In this document: one piece after another, positions 26,135 through 34,280 of the stretch
Position numbering within the stretch: position 1 is the first letter of the stretch
How the letters are laid out: every line of letters begins with the position of its first letter
NCBI RefSeq assembly: GCF_902506575.1
Contig: NZ_LR732544.1
Coordinates: 4,778,219 to 4,842,218, forward strand
Source of the DNA: Streptomyces mexicanus
GTDB taxonomy: Bacteria > Actinomycetota > Actinomycetes > Streptomycetales > Streptomycetaceae
Reading direction: 5' to 3'
Length of the DNA: 64,000 bases
Program-made: the position numbers and the translations under genes
Notes under the pieces: model-generated
The model's database searches: none
Seen by the model: only the letters and a program-made list of their open reading frames with translations
What the model was told of the DNA's origin: nothing

Positions 26135-27387
26135 AGCGGCCGCTTGCGATCGTCCTCGTCCGCGGGGCCGCCCTCCTCGTCGGGCTGGTCTCGCTCGCCG
26201 TCACCGCGCACAGCGGGCCCGCCGAGCGCGGTGCCGCGCTCGCCTTCGGCGTGCTCGTCCTCGTGGGGGAGCTGACCCGGTGGTCGGGGACGCCGGGCGC
26301 GGCCGGCCCCGAGGTCCGCGAGCCCGCGCCGCTCGGCGCCGCCGGGGCGCTGTCGTACGCGCTGCTCGGCGAGGACGCGGGCCGGGCCAGTCACCACGGC
26401 GCCTTCCAGGCGGGGGCCGTGGTGCTCGCCGCGAGCCTGCTGGGCAGCGTGCCGCACATCGCGCGGGGGCGCGGCGACACCCTGGACCACCTGGCCCGGC
26501 GGGTGCTGACCGTCTTCTTCGCCGCCGTCTGCTTCCAGCCGCTGTACGCCACCGGGGTGCTGGGGCGGTGGGGCGGGCCGGCGTACGCCCTGGTGCTGCT
26601 CGCGCTGCTGGTGCTGACCGCGCTGTGCGGCGCGGTGCTGGCCGCCGTGCCGGTCCACTGCCGTACCCGGTGGCCGTTCGGCCCGCTGCTGCGGGAGGAG
26701 CTGCGCGGTCTGCTCGGGATCGGCTCGGCGGTGTGCGCGACGGGCGCGGTGATGGCCCTGGGGGTCGCCGTCGCCGGGCTGTGGGCGCTGCCGGTGTTCG
26801 CGCTGCCGCTGCTGCTCGCCCAGCTGTCCTTCCGCCGGTACGCGGCCGTGCGCGACGTCTACCGGCAGACGATCGCCTCGCTGGCCCGGGCCACCGAGGT
26901 CGCCGGGTACACCCCGGCCGGGCACGCCCGGCGGGTCGCCGTGCTCAGCCGGGCCGTGGGCCGGGAGATGGGCCTGAGCGAGCCGGAGCTGACCGTGCTG
27001 GAGTACGCGGCCCTCATGCACGACATCGGGCAGCTCAGCCTGGTCGACCCGGTGCCCGCGGGCGCGACGGCCGACCTGCCCGCCGCCGAGCAGCGGCGCA
27101 TCGCCCTGCTCGGTGGGGCGGTGGTGCGGCAGACCGGGGTGGACCGCGAGGTCGCGGTGGTGGTGGAGCGGCAGGCCGACCCGTGCCCGGAGCAGCCGCT
27201 GCCCGCACGGATCGTGCGGGCCGTGAACGCCTACGACGAAAAGGCCCGCGACGCCGGCCCCGGCGGACCGCTGAAGGCACTGGAGGAGCTGCGCCTGGCG
27301 GGTGCCGACGACTACGCGCCCGAGGTGCTGGCCGCGCTGGCCCGGGTGCTGGCGAGGGACGGTCTGACCCTGCCCGTCGCTGGGTAA
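26131..27387 (+). CDS. Membrane protein with degenerate HD domain (partner of HD-GYP gene)
   Basis: 418 residues, again with an N-terminal block of about six membrane helices (residues 5-240) and a C-terminal HD domain that keeps MHDIGQL but has no GYP motif and lacks the downstream HHHE cluster, so it may be non-catalytic or a regulator of its partner. It overlaps the preceding gene by four bases. Similar topology of the two proteins suggests duplication followed by loss of the active site in this copy. Confidence 0.8.
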   Translation: MKRPLAIVLVRGAALLVGLVSLAVTAHSGPAERGAALAFGVLVLVGELTRWSGTPGAAGPEVREPAPLGAAGALSYALLGEDAGRASHHGAFQAGAVVLAASLLGSVPHIARGRGDTLDHLARRVLTVFFAAVCFQPLYATGVLGRWGGPAYALVLLALLVLTALCGAVLAAVPVHCRTRWPFGPLLREELRGLLGIGSAVCATGAVMALGVAVAGLWALPVFALPLLLAQLSFRRYAAVRDVYRQTIASLARATEVAGYTPAGHARRVAVLSRAVGREMGLSEPELTVLEYAALMHDIGQLSLVDPVPAGATADLPAAEQRRIALLGGAVVRQTGVDREVAVVVERQADPCPEQPLPARIVRAVNAYDEKARDAGPGGPLKALEELRLAGADDYAPEVLAALARVLARDGLTLPVAG

Positions 27388-27398
27388 CCCATGGGTAA
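27381..27398. repeat. Direct repeat TGGGTAA at one helical turn, with nested palindromes
   Basis: TGGGTAA occurs at 27381-27387 and 27392-27398, 11 bases apart, and the pair also forms GGGTAACCC and CCCATGGG. It overlaps the stop codon of the HD gene and precedes the TPR gene, where it might be an operator. Confidence 0.35.
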
Positions 27399-27490
27399 TG
27401 AGCGCCCTCGAAGGCGTCCGTGGTTGGATGCGAAGGAAAGGGTGTCCGGGGGCGAGGCCAGCCCACTCGACGGAACTGGCAGGCGGAATC

Positions 27491-28471
27491 GTGAGGATCT
27501 TCGGCAAGGGACGGCACCGGCCCTCCGCCTCGTGGCGGCAGGCCACCGACCGCGCGTTCACCCTGATCGGTGACGGTCGGTACGAGGACGCGGGCGCGCT
27601 GCTCACGCGCGCCGCCGATCTGGAGCCCTGGCTGGCGGAGTCCTGGTTCAACCTGGCCCTGCTGCACAAGTTCCGCCACGACTGGGAGCAGGCCAGAACG
27701 GCGGGTCTGCGGGCGGTGGCGCTGCTGGAGAAGGAGACCGGGGCGCCGGACTGGTGGAACGTCGGCATCGCCGCCACCGCCCTGCAGGACTGGCCGCTGG
27801 CCCGCCGGGCCTGGCAGGCCTACGGCCTGAAGGTGCCCGGTGGGGCGACCGCGGCCGGGGAGCCGGTGGGCATGGAGCTGGGCAGCGCGGCGGTGCGGCT
27901 GTCGCCCGAGGGCGAGGCCGAGGTGGTGTGGGGCCGGCGCCTGGACCCGGCCCGGATCGAGGTGCTGTCCATCCCGCTGCCGTCCTCGGGACGGCGCTGG
28001 GGCGAGGTGGTGCTGCACGACGGCGTGCCCCACGGCGAGCGCACCACCGGGGACGGGCACAGCTTCCCCGTGTTCGACGAGATCGAGCTGTGGGCGCCCT
28101 CGCCGGTGCCCACCTGGGTGGTGCTCCTGGAGGCGGCCACCGAGGCCGACCGGGACGCGCTGGAGCAGCTCGCCGCGGACGCCGGGTTCGCCGCCGAGGA
28201 CTGGTCGTCGTCCGTGCGGCTGCTGTGCCGGACCTGCTCGGAGTCGCGGATGCCCTCCGACGAGGGCGACGGCGTGCACCTCGACCCGCACGACCACAGC
28301 GAGCCGGGTCATCCCGGTCCGCTGGGCCACCGCACCGACGGGCAGCTGTGGGTACCGGAGCGCGAGTGCGGGGTGGCCGCGCCGGCCTCGCTGGTGCGGG
28401 GGCTGCTGGACGGCTGGGTGGCGGACAGCCCGGACTCGCGGGACTGGCGGGACCTGGAAGAGGTCTGCTGA
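27491..28471 (+). CDS. TPR-containing protein of unknown function
   Basis: 326 residues from a GTG at 27491 (GGCGG upstream); in-frame starts further upstream to 27398 have no ribosome site. Residues about 15-95 hold two to three TPR-like helix pairs (AFTLIGDGRYEDAGALL, AESWFNLALLHKF). The rest is a mixed domain with four cysteines around LLCRTCSESRM and a second conserved-looking CGVAAP; a metal site is possible but not shown. Conserved in this position in Streptomyces, between the HD genes and peptide deformylase, but I know no function. Confidence 0.7.
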   Translation: MRIFGKGRHRPSASWRQATDRAFTLIGDGRYEDAGALLTRAADLEPWLAESWFNLALLHKFRHDWEQARTAGLRAVALLEKETGAPDWWNVGIAATALQDWPLARRAWQAYGLKVPGGATAAGEPVGMELGSAAVRLSPEGEAEVVWGRRLDPARIEVLSIPLPSSGRRWGEVVLHDGVPHGERTTGDGHSFPVFDEIELWAPSPVPTWVVLLEAATEADRDALEQLAADAGFAAEDWSSSVRLLCRTCSESRMPSDEGDGVHLDPHDHSEPGHPGPLGHRTDGQLWVPERECGVAAPASLVRGLLDGWVADSPDSRDWRDLEEVC

Positions 28472-28580
28472 GCCCGTCGGCCGGGCCCCGAGCGCCCGAC
28501 ACGGGCAAAGCGAGCGGCCCCGGCCCCTTTAGGCTGTATCCGCTACATCTCTCAGGCTTGCAGGAAGGCGTACGTCGGTC

Positions 28581-29231
28581 ATGGCGCAGCAGGACACCGA
28601 TCAGCAGCACGCGGGCGTGCTCCCCGTCGACGACGAGGGGTACGTCGTCGACACGCAGGACTGCGAGGAGCGCGAGCGGGCCTGGCGCGAGCGCGGGACC
28701 TCGCGGCCGATCACGGTGGTCGGCAACCCGGTGCTGCACAAGGAGTGCAAGGACGTCACCGAGTTCGGCGAGGAACTGCAGCAGCTGGTCGCGGACATGT
28801 TCGCCAGCCAGCGCACCGCCGAGGGCGTGGGCCTGGCCGCCAACCAGATCGGCGTCGATCTGAAGGTGTTCGTCTACGACTGCGCGGACGACGCGGGCGT
28901 GCGGCACGTGGGCGTGGTCTGCAACCCCAAGCTGGTCGAGCTGCCCGCCGAGCGCCGCCGCCTGGACGACAGCAACGAGGGCTGCCTGTCCGTGCCGACC
29001 GCCTACGCGCCGCTGGCCCGCCCCGACTACGCCGAGGTGACCGGCCAGGACGAGCGGGGCAACCCGATCAAGGTGCGCGGCACCGGCTACTTCGCCCGCT
29101 GCCTGCAGCACGAGACGGACCACCTCTACGGCTACCTGTACATCGACCGGCTCTCCAAGCGGGAACGCAAGGACGCGCTGCGGCAGATGGCCGAGAACGA
29201 GCCGCGCTACCCCGTGGTGGCCAACGACTGA
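28581..29231 (+). CDS. def: Peptide deformylase
   Basis: 216 residues. Removes the formyl group from the N-terminal methionine of new proteins. The three family motifs are intact: GVGLAANQIG, EGCLSVP (metal cysteine) and QHETDHL (two metal histidines and the catalytic glutamate). The N-terminal 40 residues are a charged extension not found in short PDFs. Several deformylase copies are usual in Streptomyces. It is single-gene, followed by a strong terminator hairpin. Confidence 0.93.
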   Translation: MAQQDTDQQHAGVLPVDDEGYVVDTQDCEERERAWRERGTSRPITVVGNPVLHKECKDVTEFGEELQQLVADMFASQRTAEGVGLAANQIGVDLKVFVYDCADDAGVRHVGVVCNPKLVELPAERRRLDDSNEGCLSVPTAYAPLARPDYAEVTGQDERGNPIKVRGTGYFARCLQHETDHLYGYLYIDRLSKRERKDALRQMAENEPRYPVVAND

Positions 29232-29281
29232 CGTCCCCTCGACGGCCCCGGGCCCGCCGCCCGGAGCGAGGCACCGTGCGC

Positions 29282-29314
29282 ACGGCGCCCGACCCGCGAC
29301 CGGTCGGGCGCCGT
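29282..29314 (+). terminator. Terminator of def
   Basis: A perfect 13-bp stem (ACGGCGCCCGACC with GGTCGGGCGCCGT) around a seven-base loop lies 50 bases after the def stop. Beyond it, up to 29529, is the promoter region of the terpene operon, which is relatively AT-rich around 29340-29450. Confidence 0.75.
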
Positions 29315-29529
29315 ACCTGTGTGCACGCAGAATCGATCCGTCATGCAGTGCCATCCATTCAGAATCAGTCACACAAGGGGATATTCTCGGCATCCGAGGT
29401 GGTGAGTGGAGCAAATCCGTTCCCAGACCGGTCAGTTGTGGTGCTGAATGGGAGGGCGGGGATACGCGACGGCGTGCGCCGGGCACAGCGAAGGGGCGGG
29501 CGCCGCAGGCGGCTGAGAGGGGTTTGTCC

Positions 29530-30615
29530 GTGCCAGCTTTCCCATACAGCACCACACCGACATCGACAGCGGTCGCCGTACCACCATCGCTCGCTCTGCC
29601 GGTGATCGAGGCGGAGTTTCCCAGGCAACTGCACGCCTATTGGCCCCGGCTGCAGGAGAACACCCGCCGCTGGCTGCTGGAAATGCGGCTGATGCCGGCG
29701 GACAAGGTCGCCGAACACGTCGACGGGCTGCGCTACACCGACCTGATGGCGGGCTACTACCTGGGCGCCCCCGACGAGGTGCTGCAGGCGATCGCGGACT
29801 ACAGCGCCTGGTTCTTCGTCTGGGACGACCGCCACGACCGCGACATCGTGCACGGCCGGCCCGTCGCCTGGCGGCGGCTGCGCCGCGCGCTGCACACGGC
29901 GCTGGACTCCCCCCGGGACCACCTGCACCACCAGGACACCCTGGTCGCGGGGTTCGCCGACAGTGTGCTGCGGCTGTACTCGTTCCTGCCGCAGACGTGG
30001 AACGCGCGCTTCGCCCGCCACTTCCACGCGGTGATCGAGGCCTACGACCGGGAGTTCCGCAACCGCACCGAGGGCGTGGTGCCCACCGTCGAGGAGTACC
30101 TGGCGCTGCGCAGGCTCACCTTCGCCCACTGGATCTGGACCGACCTGCTGGAGCCGAGCGCCGGACTGGAACTCCCCGACGCCGTGCGGAAACACCCCGC
30201 ATACCGGCGCCCGGCCCTGCTCAGCCAGGAATTCGCCGCCTGGTACAACGACCTGTGCTCCCTGCCCAAGGAAATCGCGGGCGACGAGGTCCACAATCTC
30301 GGGATCAGTCTCGTCACACACGAGAAAATGACCCTCGAACAGGCGATCGCGGACCTTCGCAGGCGCGTCGAGGAATGCATATCCCAATTCCTGGTGGCGG
30401 AACAGGAAGGGTTACGGTTCGCCGACGCGCTGGAGGACGGGACGCTACGGGGAAAGGAAGTGAGCACCGCCGTCCGGGCCTGCCTGGGCAATATGCGCAA
30501 CTGGTTCAGCTCCGTCTACTGGTTCCACCACGAATCCGGCCGGTACCGGGTCGACAGCTGGGACGACCGGTCCACGCCCCCGTACGTCAACAACGAAACG
30601 GCAGGTGAGAAATGA
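29530..30615 (+). CDS. cyc1: Epi-isozizaene synthase (sesquiterpene cyclase)
   Basis: 361 residues from GTG 29530, the same length as the S. coelicolor enzyme, which it resembles throughout. It cyclises farnesyl diphosphate to epi-isozizaene, the precursor of the antibiotic albaflavenone. Metal-binding motifs are DDRHD (first Asp-rich motif, near residue 99) and NDLCSLPKE (NSE motif, near residue 240); the C-terminus has the expected RY near WFHHESGRYRVDSWDD. The stop overlaps the P450 start (ATGA). Codon 295 is TTA, so translation should depend on the bldA tRNA. The 3' half has noticeably lower third-position GC than its neighbours. Confidence 0.95.
   Translation: MPAFPYSTTPTSTAVAVPPSLALPVIEAEFPRQLHAYWPRLQENTRRWLLEMRLMPADKVAEHVDGLRYTDLMAGYYLGAPDEVLQAIADYSAWFFVWDDRHDRDIVHGRPVAWRRLRRALHTALDSPRDHLHHQDTLVAGFADSVLRLYSFLPQTWNARFARHFHAVIEAYDREFRNRTEGVVPTVEEYLALRRLTFAHWIWTDLLEPSAGLELPDAVRKHPAYRRPALLSQEFAAWYNDLCSLPKEIAGDEVHNLGISLVTHEKMTLEQAIADLRRRVEECISQFLVAEQEGLRFADALEDGTLRGKEVSTAVRACLGNMRNWFSSVYWFHHESGRYRVDSWDDRSTPPYVNNETAGEK
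30412..30414 (+). other. In-frame TTA codon (bldA target)
   Basis: Codon 295 of the terpene synthase is TTA (Leu, in EGLRFAD). TTA is very rare in Streptomyces and is read only by the developmentally regulated bldA tRNA. Confidence 0.9.
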
Positions 30616-31988
30616 CCGTCGAGTCGGTGAAACCAGGGACCCGTACGGAAGGCGGCCGCCACAACGGCGAGCCGCCGCTGGCCGGCGGCGCCGTCCCCGT
30701 CCTCGGCCACGGGCTGAAACTGGTGCGCGACCCGCTCGCCTTCATGGCGCAGCTGCGCGACCACGGCGACATCGTCCGCCTCAGGCTCGGCCCGAAGACG
30801 GTGTACGCCGTCACCGCTCCCGAGCTGACCGGCGCGCTCGCGCTCAGCCCCGACTACATCATCGCCGGGCCGCTGTGGGAGTCGCTGGAGAGCCTGCTCG
30901 GCAAGCAGGGCGTGGCCACCGCCAACGGGTCGCTGCACCGCCGCCAGCGGCGCACCATCCAGCCCGCCTTCCGGCTCGACGTCATCCCCGAGTACGGGCC
31001 GATCATGGCCGAGGAGGCGCACGCGCTGGTGGAGCGCTGGCGCTCGGGCGAGGTGCTCGACGTCACCGCGGAGTCCTTCCGGGTGGCCGTCCGCGTCGCC
31101 GCCCGCTGCCTGATGCGCGGCAGTTACATGGACGCCCGCGCCGACCGCATATGCTCCGCGCTCGCCACCCTGTTCAGCGGCATGTACCAGCGCATGGTCG
31201 TCCCGCTCGGTCCCCTCTACAAGGTGCCGTTCAAGGCCAACCGCGAATTCAACCGGGCGCTGGCCGATTTGCATCTCCTGGTCGACGAGATCGTCGCCGA
31301 CCGCCGGGCGAGCGGTCAAAAACCGGACGATCTGCTGACGGCTTTGCTGGAGGCGAAGGACGACAATGGCGAGCCCATCGGGGAACAGGAGATCCACGAT
31401 CAGGTCATCGCCATCCTCACCCCGGGAAGCGAAACCGTCGGTTCCACGATGATGTCCCTGTTGCTGGTTCTCGCCGAGCACCCGGAGCTGGGCGACAAGA
31501 TCCGCGACGAGGTGAAAACCGTCGTGGGCGACCGGCCGGTCGCATTCGAGGACGTCCGAAAACTGACCTACACCGCGCATGTCGTCGTCGAGACGATGCG
31601 CCTTTATCCCGCCGTATGGATTCTGACGCGCCGGACGGTGGCCGAAACCGAACTCGGCGGCTACCGCATTCCCAAGGGCGCGGACGTCATCTACAGCCCG
31701 TACGCCGTTCAGCGCGACCCGCGCTCCTACGACCGGCACACGGAGTTCGACCCCGAGCGCTGGCAGCCCGAACGCGCGAAGCAGGTCCCGAAGTTCGCGA
31801 TGGTCCCGTTCAGCGTGGGCAACCGCAAGTGCCCCAGCGACCACTTCTCGATGGCCGAGCTGACGCTGCTGACCGCCGCGATCGCCTCCGCCTACCGCTT
31901 CGAGCAGGCCCCCGGCTCCGACCCCAGGCCGCGCATCGGCATCACCCTGCGCCCGCGCGACCTGCGGCTGCGGGCCCTGCCGCGCTGA
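30612..31988 (+). CDS. Cytochrome P450 CYP170A1-type, albaflavenone synthase
   Basis: 458 residues, coupled to the terpene synthase by an ATGA overlap. It oxidises epi-isozizaene in two steps at C5 to albaflavenone. P450 landmarks: oxygen-binding helix I reads ILTPGSETVGSTMM near residue 275, ExxR is ETMRLYP, and the heme ligand cysteine lies in PFSVGNRKCPSDHF near residue 405. The S. coelicolor homologue also has a reported second, farnesene synthase activity; whether the needed acidic motif is conserved here I could not establish. Redox partners are not nearby. Confidence 0.92.
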   Translation: MTVESVKPGTRTEGGRHNGEPPLAGGAVPVLGHGLKLVRDPLAFMAQLRDHGDIVRLRLGPKTVYAVTAPELTGALALSPDYIIAGPLWESLESLLGKQGVATANGSLHRRQRRTIQPAFRLDVIPEYGPIMAEEAHALVERWRSGEVLDVTAESFRVAVRVAARCLMRGSYMDARADRICSALATLFSGMYQRMVVPLGPLYKVPFKANREFNRALADLHLLVDEIVADRRASGQKPDDLLTALLEAKDDNGEPIGEQEIHDQVIAILTPGSETVGSTMMSLLLVLAEHPELGDKIRDEVKTVVGDRPVAFEDVRKLTYTAHVVVETMRLYPAVWILTRRTVAETELGGYRIPKGADVIYSPYAVQRDPRSYDRHTEFDPERWQPERAKQVPKFAMVPFSVGNRKCPSDHFSMAELTLLTAAIASAYRFEQAPGSDPRPRIGITLRPRDLRLRALPR

Positions 31989-32007
31989 GCGGGCGACGCC
32001 CGCGCGC

Positions 32008-32973
32008 TCAGGCGGCGCGCGGGCCGCGGAACGCGCGCCGGTAGGCGTGCGGGGTGGTGCCCAGCGCCCGCAGGAACTGGTGGCGCAGCGCCGCCGCCGT
32101 GCCGAACCCGGCCCGGTCGGCGATCGCGTCCATGGTCTCGTCGGTCGCCTCCAGCAGCTCCTGCGCCAGCAGCACCCGCTGGCGCAGGAGCCAGCGGTAC
32201 GGCGTCGTCCCCGTCTCCTGCTGGAAGCGGCGGGCGAAGGTGCGCGGTGACATGTGCGCGCGGGCGGCGAGCTGGTCCACGGTGATCTCCCGGTCCAGGT
32301 GCTCCTCCATCCAGGCCAGTACCTCCCCGACGGTGTCGCAGCGCGAGCGCGGCAGCGGCCGTTCGATGTACTGCGCCTGACCGCCGTCCCGGTGCGGCGG
32401 CACCACCACGCGCCGGGCGATCTTGTTGGCGACCTGCGGTCCCTGCTCCTTGCGCACGATGTGCAGGCAGGCGTCGATGCCGGCGGCCGTGCCGGCGGAG
32501 GTGATCACCGGGTCCTCGTCGACGTAGAGCACGTCCGGTTCGACGACCGCGCGCGGGTATTGCCGGGCCAGCTCGGCCGCGTGGTGCCAGTGCACCGCGC
32601 AGCGCCGGCCGTCCAGCAGCCCGGCGGCGCCCAGCACGAAGACGCCGGAGCACACGCTCAGCACCCGCGTCCCGCGGTCCACCGCCCGGCGCAGGGCGTC
32701 CAGCAGGTCGGGCGGGTACTCCCGGCGCGTGAACTCCTCCCCGGCGGGCACGGCGATCAGGTCGGCCTCCTGGAGCCGGTCCAGCCCGTACGGGGTGGTC
32801 ACGCCCAGGCCGCCGACATGGGTGCCCAGCGCCGGCCCCTCGGCGGAGACCACGGCGAAGTCGTACACCGGCAGCCCCTCGTCGCTGCGGTCGATGCCGA
32901 AGACCTCGCAGACGACGCCCAGCTCGAAGGGGTGCACGCCGTTCAGCAGCACGGCGGCCACGTTCTGCAGCAT
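32008..32973 (-). CDS. nrdS: GlxA-type regulator: DJ-1/PfpI-like domain plus AraC DNA-binding domain (nrdS position)
   Basis: 321 residues from ATG 32973. An N-terminal glutamine-amidotransferase-like (DJ-1/PfpI) domain, with its nucleophile-elbow cysteine in VLSVCSGVFVLG, is followed by an AraC helix-turn-helix pair (LAARAHMSPRTFARRFQQETG and IADRAGFGTAAALRHQF). In S. coelicolor the AraC-type gene after nrdAB is called nrdS and is cotranscribed with nrdAB; position and domain structure agree. Its function in dNTP supply is not established. It is separated from nrdB by about 280 bases that contain a small gene on the opposite strand. Upstream in-frame starts at 32991 and 33030 are possible. 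Confidence 0.8.
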   Translation of the reverse strand: MLQNVAAVLLNGVHPFELGVVCEVFGIDRSDEGLPVYDFAVVSAEGPALGTHVGGLGVTTPYGLDRLQEADLIAVPAGEEFTRREYPPDLLDALRRAVDRGTRVLSVCSGVFVLGAAGLLDGRRCAVHWHHAAELARQYPRAVVEPDVLYVDEDPVITSAGTAAGIDACLHIVRKEQGPQVANKIARRVVVPPHRDGGQAQYIERPLPRSRCDTVGEVLAWMEEHLDREITVDQLAARAHMSPRTFARRFQQETGTTPYRWLLRQRVLLAQELLEATDETMDAIADRAGFGTAAALRHQFLRALGTTPHAYRRAFRGPRAA

Positions 32974-33066
32974 GCCGCCAGTGTGCCCCATGGGTGGCAG
33001 GAATTTGAAGGTGTGCGGCAGTCCTGCCACTGACGGTCAGGGGCGTCCGGCGCGACAGTGGTGTCC

Positions 33067-33339
33067 ATGAACGCAGACCAGGTACAAGGACTGATCGGAC
33101 TGCTGGCGACCCTCGGGCTCCTGATCCTGATGATCCTGCCGTCGGCGATCGGCGCCGTGCGCGAGGCGCGCATCGACCGCCGGATCCGCCGGGCGCAGGA
33201 GGGACACGCGGACCAGGAGACCCGTCGGGTACGAAGGGAACGTGAGGAGGCTCAGAAGTCCTCGTCCAGGTCGACGGTGCCCTCCACCGCCACCTGGTAC
33301 GCCGAGGGACGCCGCTCGAAGAAGTTGGTCAACTCCTGA
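33067..33339 (+). CDS. Small membrane protein overlapping the nrdB 3' end
   Basis: ATG 33067 opens 90 residues: one hydrophobic helix (about residues 8-32, GLIGLLATLGLLILMILPSA) followed by a strongly basic and acidic coiled segment (EARIDRRIRRAQEGHADQ). The gene lies on the opposite strand in the nrdB-nrdS gap, and its last 88 bases run antisense to nrdB. The helix and codon bias to about residue 62 look real; the Ser/Thr-rich end in the overlap looks like shadow sequence, so the original stop may have been lost. Confidence 0.5.
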   Translation: MNADQVQGLIGLLATLGLLILMILPSAIGAVREARIDRRIRRAQEGHADQETRRVRREREEAQKSSSRSTVPSTATWYAEGRRSKKLVNS

Positions 33340-34280
33340 ACCCCCTGCAGCTCCATGAAGGAGAAGGGGTTCTCCGAGCCGTACAGCGGGGCGAAGCCGA
33401 GCCGCGCCAGGCGCTGGTCGGCGACGCACTCCAGGTACTGCCGCATCGAGTCGGTGTTCATCCCCGGGAGGCCGTCCCCGCACAGGTCGCGCGCGAACTG
33501 CAGCTCGGCCTCGACGGCCTCCCGGAGCATGGCGGTGACCTGCCGGCCCAGCTCCTCGTCGAAGAGGTCCGGCTCCTCCTTGCGGACGGTGTCCACCACG
33601 TCGAACGCGAACGACATGTGCATCGTCTCGTCCCGGAACACCCAGTTGGTGCCGGTGGCCAGGCCGTGCAGCAGGCCGCGGCTGCGGAACCAGTAGACGT
33701 AGGCGAAGGCACCGTAGAAGAACAGGCCCTCGATGCAGGCGGCGAAGCAGATCAGGTTCAGCAGGAAACGCCGGCGGTCCGCCTTCGTCTCCAGCCGGTC
33801 GATCTCCTCCACCGAGTCGATCCACTTGAAGCAGAACTCGGCCTTCTCCCGGATGGAGGGGATGTGCTCCACCGCCGCGAAGGCCGCCGCCCGGTCGTCC
33901 GGGTCGGGCAGGTAGGTGTCCAGCAGCGTCAGATAGAACTGGACGTGCACGGCCTCCTCGAACAGCTGCCGGCTCAGGTACAGGCGCGCCTCGGGGGAGT
34001 TGATGTGCTTGTAGAGCGTGAGCACCAGGTTGTTGGCGACGATCGAGTCGCCGGTCGCGAAGAACGCCACCAGCCGCCCGATGAGGTGCTGCTCGCCCGG
34101 GCTCAGCTTCGCCAGGTCGGCGACGTCGGAGTGGAGGTCGACCTCCTCCACGGTCCAGGTGTTCTTGATGGCGTCCCGGTAGCGCTCGTAGAAGTCCGGG
34201 TAGCGCATGGGGCGCAGGGTCAGCTCGAAGCCCGGGTCGAGGAGGTTCCGGGGACGGGCGGGGGTGGGCTGGGTCATCAC
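33252..34280 (-). CDS. nrdB: Ribonucleotide reductase class I small subunit
   Basis: 342 residues. Provides the diiron-tyrosyl radical for deoxyribonucleotide synthesis. Iron ligands are seen in TGDSIVANN (Asp), FEEAVHVQFY (Glu and His, with Tyr four residues after the His at the radical position), FAACIEG (Glu) and RDETMHMSF (Glu and His). The C-terminus VDLDEDF is the acidic tail that docks to the large subunit. The GTG start overlaps the nrdA stop (GTGA); the following ATG is the alternative. Cotranscribed with nrdA under B12-riboswitch and NrdR control. Confidence 0.94.
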   Translation of the reverse strand: MMTQPTPARPRNLLDPGFELTLRPMRYPDFYERYRDAIKNTWTVEEVDLHSDVADLAKLSPGEQHLIGRLVAFFATGDSIVANNLVLTLYKHINSPEARLYLSRQLFEEAVHVQFYLTLLDTYLPDPDDRAAAFAAVEHIPSIREKAEFCFKWIDSVEEIDRLETKADRRRFLLNLICFAACIEGLFFYGAFAYVYWFRSRGLLHGLATGTNWVFRDETMHMSFAFDVVDTVRKEEPDLFDEELGRQVTAMLREAVEAELQFARDLCGDGLPGMNTDSMRQYLECVADQRLARLGFAPLYGSENPFSFMELQGVQELTNFFERRPSAYQVAVEGTVDLDEDF

